A stretch of 64,000 bases of DNA from Collybiopsis luxurians FD-317 M1 (taxonomy: Eukaryota > Basidiomycota > Agaricomycetes > Agaricales > Omphalotaceae), in the NCBI GenBank assembly GCA_000827265.1, contig KN834754.1, positions 822,831 to 886,830 of the forward strand, in the 5' to 3' direction. The notes beneath the pieces were generated by a model. That model was not told where the DNA came from and ran no database searches. It was given only the letters and a program-made list of their open reading frames with translations. Below, piece by piece: positions 59,992 to 64,000 of the stretch. The position numbers were made by a program, and so were the translations under genes. Numbering within the stretch: the first letter of the stretch is position 1; each line of letters begins with the position of its first letter.

Positions 59992-61419
59992 ATGTCCGCC
60001 AACTTTTCTCCTTCTTCTTCTGCTGTCTCCACGCCGACAAATTCCAACCAGGCGGATTTCTCTTCATACTCTGTCCCTGCTCGTTCTCAATCGCCGATAT
60101 CGGCTTTTGCTGCGGAACCATTGACCTGGCGACCCCCAACTCATTGGAACATCAATGCTAATGAACTAGCCAGCTCGAGCATCGTCAATAAATCGCTGAA
60201 AAGAAAAGATAGAAGCTTAGAAGATCAAGAGATCATCGCAGAAACTTCCGCTCGGTGGGTCCGGAATGGTATCGTGCTCAGGAAATGTAAATGAATCATC
60301 TGTGTAGAGTTGCTTCGCGGATTGCGACAGATCATGCAGCAGTTTTAAGCCCAGATATCGAAACCCCTTTTTTGGATACAATAGATGCAATAAACAGATT
60401 GCTCCCTTATCATATCTTCCTGCAACCCAAGGCAGATTTGACCCCTCCACTTGGTGACAGGAAAGGAAAGAAGAAGGCCGTAGGTATGGAGGATATAAAA
60501 GGTTGTTTTCTTTTTTTTCTCCAAAGGTTTTGTTTATCTTATTGTGCTGAAATTTCTGCCAGAAACGCAATTTGCTTTGGAATGTCACCGGCGTCGAAGG
60601 AAGTTGCAAGAACGGTTCCGGAAAGCTAGAATCAAAAGTGGCCATGTCCGTCCTACGAACTTTTCTACGATATTCTTGGTATTCATATGTCACTCGCAGG
60701 GATCTGAATTCAACCCAGAACTTATATCTCTTATGCAAAGTGTCTTGGATGCGGATCGTGCAGACGTCGCGACATTGAACGCCCAACTCCGCGCAGCTAG
60801 AAGTGAGTATGATGGATTGGAGCGCCAGAAACAAGCTTCGTCCAGTACTGCTTCTGCTCAACCCTCGACTTCTGCTAAACAATCATATTATTCGCCATCG
60901 ACGACGACCAATAAACCCAGCGCATACTATCACCCGTATCCCTATGCGTATGCTCCGTCATTCAGCGTGCCACAATCTAGTATTCCTACGAGTTATACTT
61001 CCTCTTCTGCCATCACATCTGCATCCGGAACTCCTGCAACGGCAGCGGCGTACCAAACTACTGCTGCACCAGCCCGAGTCAACGCGATTCCGGTCCAACT
61101 ACCCATAACTTCCATTCCTTCTTTGAATAATCTTGGTATTATTCCTGTACCAGCGGAATCTCTTATTGAAGGCCAGCCTCCTCCTCCTGCCATCCTTCGA
61201 GGGTCCACATCCAACGGGACAATTTTGAATTTAGAGATCAATGTTTCTATGCTGCAGTCTTCACAGATGAGTGGATTGGCAGTAATTTTAAACTCGCTCA
61301 TGTCTCGGCCGAGCGCTAGTGCTCCAATAACGACCCCGTCAACTCCTGTAGTGGTCTCTGCTCCGCCTACGCCTACCTTATCATCGACGGAAGTCAGTCC
61401 AGTTCCAGCAGACCAGTAG
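59992..61419 (+). CDS. GLTSCR-domain SWI/SNF-associated protein
   Basis: Four exons. ATG 59992 (MSANFSPSSSAVSTPTNSNQ). The splice at 60255-60307 joins EIIAETSAR to VASRIATDHAAVLSPDIETP, and others join GKKKAVGMEDIKETQFALEC, HRRRRKLQERFRKARIKSGH and GSEFNPELISLMQSVLDADR. This is the conserved GLTSCR1/BICRA region (DHxAVLxPDxxTPF ... LLPYHIF ... RFRK), which in animals and fungi marks a subunit of SWI/SNF-type (GBAF) remodelling complexes. The C-terminal half is low-complexity: Tyr/Pro-rich (YYHPYPYAYAPSFSVP) and Ala/Thr/Ser-rich to the end VSPVPADQ. The unspliced first frame would stop at 60294, so the intron is certain in kind. Confidence 0.8.
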
Positions 61420-61576
61420 GATTACTGTTTATTTCTTAATTCGCAGTTGTATATAGCTTGAATGTACAGTGGCAATAGTTTTCAAGTACCCCTTTTTTGA
61501 TCCCAAACTTTAAATTAAGCGTTCAACCTCCGCCGGAAAGGCGGGACTGCCTTTCAACTGCTCTCAACCTCTTACC

Positions 61577-64000
61577 ATGACCAACTCGGATGTAGGTCCC
61601 AATACGGCTCCAAGTCCGACATTTATCAGGAGAGCGAGACTACAGCGTCTCGGGTCTTTACCTCAGTCTGATATTCCCGAAGAAAGGCCCCTTCTAAACG
61701 AAATCAATTCCAAGGGTGCACGCTCCCAGTCTGATTCTGTCTATGGCACCATGTCTCGGTCTACGTTCAGAAGACCATCTTTTCTCGTTTCTAACAAGAA
61801 AGTGCCGCCAGAACTTCCCAATCTTCCATCAGACAGCCCCAGCACCTCTCGGCCCTCTAGCCCATTATTTCCCCCTGCTTCTTTGCGCAATTTATCTAGC
61901 CTTTCCTTTTCACATATTAATCAAAGGCCGATATCCGCTTACGATGCAACCTTTGAATCCAAAGATGATTCAGAAACTGGAATGAGCATGGATGCCAAAA
62001 AGAACGGGGTCCGGGTTTGGTATTCCTCTTATTCCTCAATCGATTGGATGCACGGTGAAAGATACTATTCAGAGTCAAAGGAAGCTGCAGCTAAATGTTC
62101 GAATCTGTCTAGATGCCATAAAAGAATCATTGCGGTTTTCCCGCCTTCGTACACGCAAACGGAAGTCTCTGAGAGCACATATTCGCCTGATCTTTGATCG
62201 GTGAGAACCTTTTTAAGTCTCTTCCGTCGTCTGACCCAATTTCTCCAATAGTTTGTTGGGATGGATTATCGTGACCGTTGTCGGCCTACTCACCGCTCTC
62301 GTCGCTTTCGGTGTTGTAAAAAGTGAACAGTTGCTTTTTGATCTCAAAGACGGGTATTGTACCCAAGAATGGTACAAGGCGAAACGGTTGTGCTGCCCGC
62401 AACCAGAAATGGTGATGCTCTTTCCAACCACCACAGCGGGGATTGAGTGTGACGCCTGGAGGCGTTGGTCTGACCTTTTGGTTTGGAGGCAAGGAAACAC
62501 TCGGGAAGATCCTGTTCAGTTTGTAGCCTATACCTTCGTTGCGGTGCGTGTTTAGGTCACATCTTGAATCATTGTTGCTCATACTTTGACTTCTCTACAG
62601 CTTTTGCTGGCCGTCACTTCGTGCTGGCTCACACTTTTTCTGACCAAATCTACTTCGTTTGTTACTCGTAAAGAGTCGGGTGTTCTAGGCCCAAACTTCC
62701 AAGATGAAACGGGGGCCGCCCCTCGCAAAATGATCTACTATGTAGGGTCCCTGGATACTGGGAACGAGCCACGGTTGACCCTTGATCTTGTGTCCGACAG
62801 GCTTCTGGTAGTGGAATTCCAGAATTGAAAGCCATCCTCTCTGGTGCGGTATTTTTCTTTCTGCGCTGCCCGTTGCTCATTCTTGTCTTCTCCAGGCTTC
62901 GTTATTCATGGGTAAATTAACCTTATGATTCGAATATGAAAGGTTTTTGATGCCTAGTCTGTGAAGGTATCTCGGAGGTCGAGTTCTCATTGCGAAATCC
63001 GTGGGCTTAGCTCTCTCCGTCGCTTCGGGTCTTCAGCTTGGGAAAGAAGGACCGGTCAGTTTCCAATCGAATCTTCTCCTTTTAACCTTCATTCATCATA
63101 TCCGGATAGTTTGTTCACATCGCATGCTGCATAGGCAACATCGTTAGCAGAGTTTCCAACAAATATGAAACGAATGAAGGTAGGAACAGTATTACAATAT
63201 GCTTCAGACTTGTCGTTCACGTTGTTCAGCCAAGCGTCGCGAAATACTGAGGTATATATGCGTACATCGCTTAGACTACTCGTACTCACATGCTTGCAGC
63301 GCGGCTTGTGCAGCGGGTGTAGCAGTAGCTTTCGGAGCACCGATAGGTGGCACACTTTTCAGCTTGGAAGAGGTGAGCTATTTTTTCCCCGCAAAGGTTA
63401 TGTGGAGAAGGTAAGGCATCTTAATTGATTGCACTCGCGCATCCCTCAATGCAGTTTTTAGTTTCTTTTGCGCAATGATTGCTGCAATTACGCTGAAACT
63501 TCTGAATCCTTTTGGCACGGGTAAACTTGTGTTGTTTCAAGGTACGTTAACTTTTCGTCTGCGTTTCTTGTGGCACTGAATCTTTATTTCTAGTTACCTA
63601 CGATAAGGTATGTCATCTTCATTGATCATCTAATATTCTGTTCATGAGTGCACCTAGGATTGGTATGGGTTCGAGCTCTTACCATTCGTCATTCTGGGCG
63701 TTTTCGGTGGTGTTTACGGGGCATATTTCTGCAAGCTCAACTTCCGATGGAGCCGTGATGTCCGAAATAAGACCTGGCTCAAAGATCATCCGGTTATTGA
63801 GGTGTTACTTGTTCGTCGCAATTTTTGCCTTGGAAACCGGGATATTTGACGGGGTATTAGGTCACTCTTGCTACTTCAGCGTTCTGCTTTCTTAACCCTT
63901 ACACGCGCATGGGCGGAACTGAGCTGGTCTCCGCGTTGTTCTCCGAATGTCATCAGGGTGTTGAAGACGAGTGGGGGCTCTGTTTATCGGACCCTGGTTC
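61577..64000 (+). CDS. CLC-type chloride transporter, Gef1-like (partial)
   Basis: Open at the right edge. A Ser/Pro-rich cytosolic N-terminus ([20 protein letters not shown]) precedes [20 protein letters not shown] and the first membrane helix [20 protein letters not shown]. Selectivity motifs are all kept: [29 protein letters not shown] and [20 protein letters not shown], followed by [20 protein letters not shown] and [18 protein letters not shown]. It has the gating glutamate (GKEGP) and a second glutamate in SLEEV, the position of the internal proton glutamate, so Cl-/H+ exchange rather than channel activity is likely (by family), in endosomes or Golgi. Many short introns; exons of 22 nt (63230-63251) and 14 nt (63594-63607) are needed for frame. 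The 3' half is outside the window. Confidence 0.93.

Overview
This window is nuclear DNA from a filamentous basidiomycete, most likely a mushroom-forming Agaricomycete. Genes are dense (28 protein genes in 64 kb, on both strands) and broken by many short introns, mostly about 50-60 nt. The proteins include basidiomycete-typical families: a GATA factor with a 19-residue zinc loop, a GLTSCR-type SWI/SNF subunit, an F-box-like orphan and several orphan membrane proteins. I saw no rRNA, tRNA, CRISPR array or intact mobile element. All gene models were spliced by eye from GT-AG or GC-AG signals and family motifs, so ends and small exons are approximate.

Layout. 0.1-4.8 kb: a paraoxonase-type lactonase, a flavin-reductase-like protein and a maleylacetate-reductase-like Fe-ADH; the last two share a 251-bp divergent promoter, and together the three look like a possible aromatic or lactone catabolic set. 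5-6.6 kb: a cation diffusion facilitator. 7.8-12.8 kb: a large protein with a degenerate Sec7 domain and PH-like regions. 13.6-17.5 kb: an NFKBIL1-like protein and a GATA factor. 18.5-24.5 kb: an orphan membrane protein, TFIIH SSL1, a stand-alone indole-glycerol-phosphate synthase, threonine deaminase and a complex I B12 subunit. 24.6-36 kb: a CTI6-like PHD protein, VPS8, COG2 and a hemerythrin protein. 36-38.7 kb: no gene I can support. 38.7-46.3 kb: F-box-like protein, two orphan membrane proteins, PRKRIP1, RMT2 and TRAPP BET5. 46.4-55.7 kb: FUN30 ATPase, a mitochondrial carrier-like protein and a Zn2Cys6 factor. 55.7-60 kb: a gene-poor stretch with a decayed tandem repeat. 60-64 kb: a GLTSCR protein and a CLC chloride transporter cut by the window end.

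How they fit together. Most genes are unlinked housekeeping functions: membrane traffic (VPS8, COG2, BET5, the Sec7 protein), chromatin and transcription (SSL1, CTI6-like, FUN30, GLTSCR, GATA and Zn2Cys6 factors) and amino-acid synthesis (IGPS, ILV1). The points most worth a second look are the catabolic-looking trio, the IGPS lacking its usual fusion partners and lying 33 bp from SSL1, an unusual number of GC-AG introns, several micro-exons of 6-22 nt, and the Sec7 domain without its glutamic finger.
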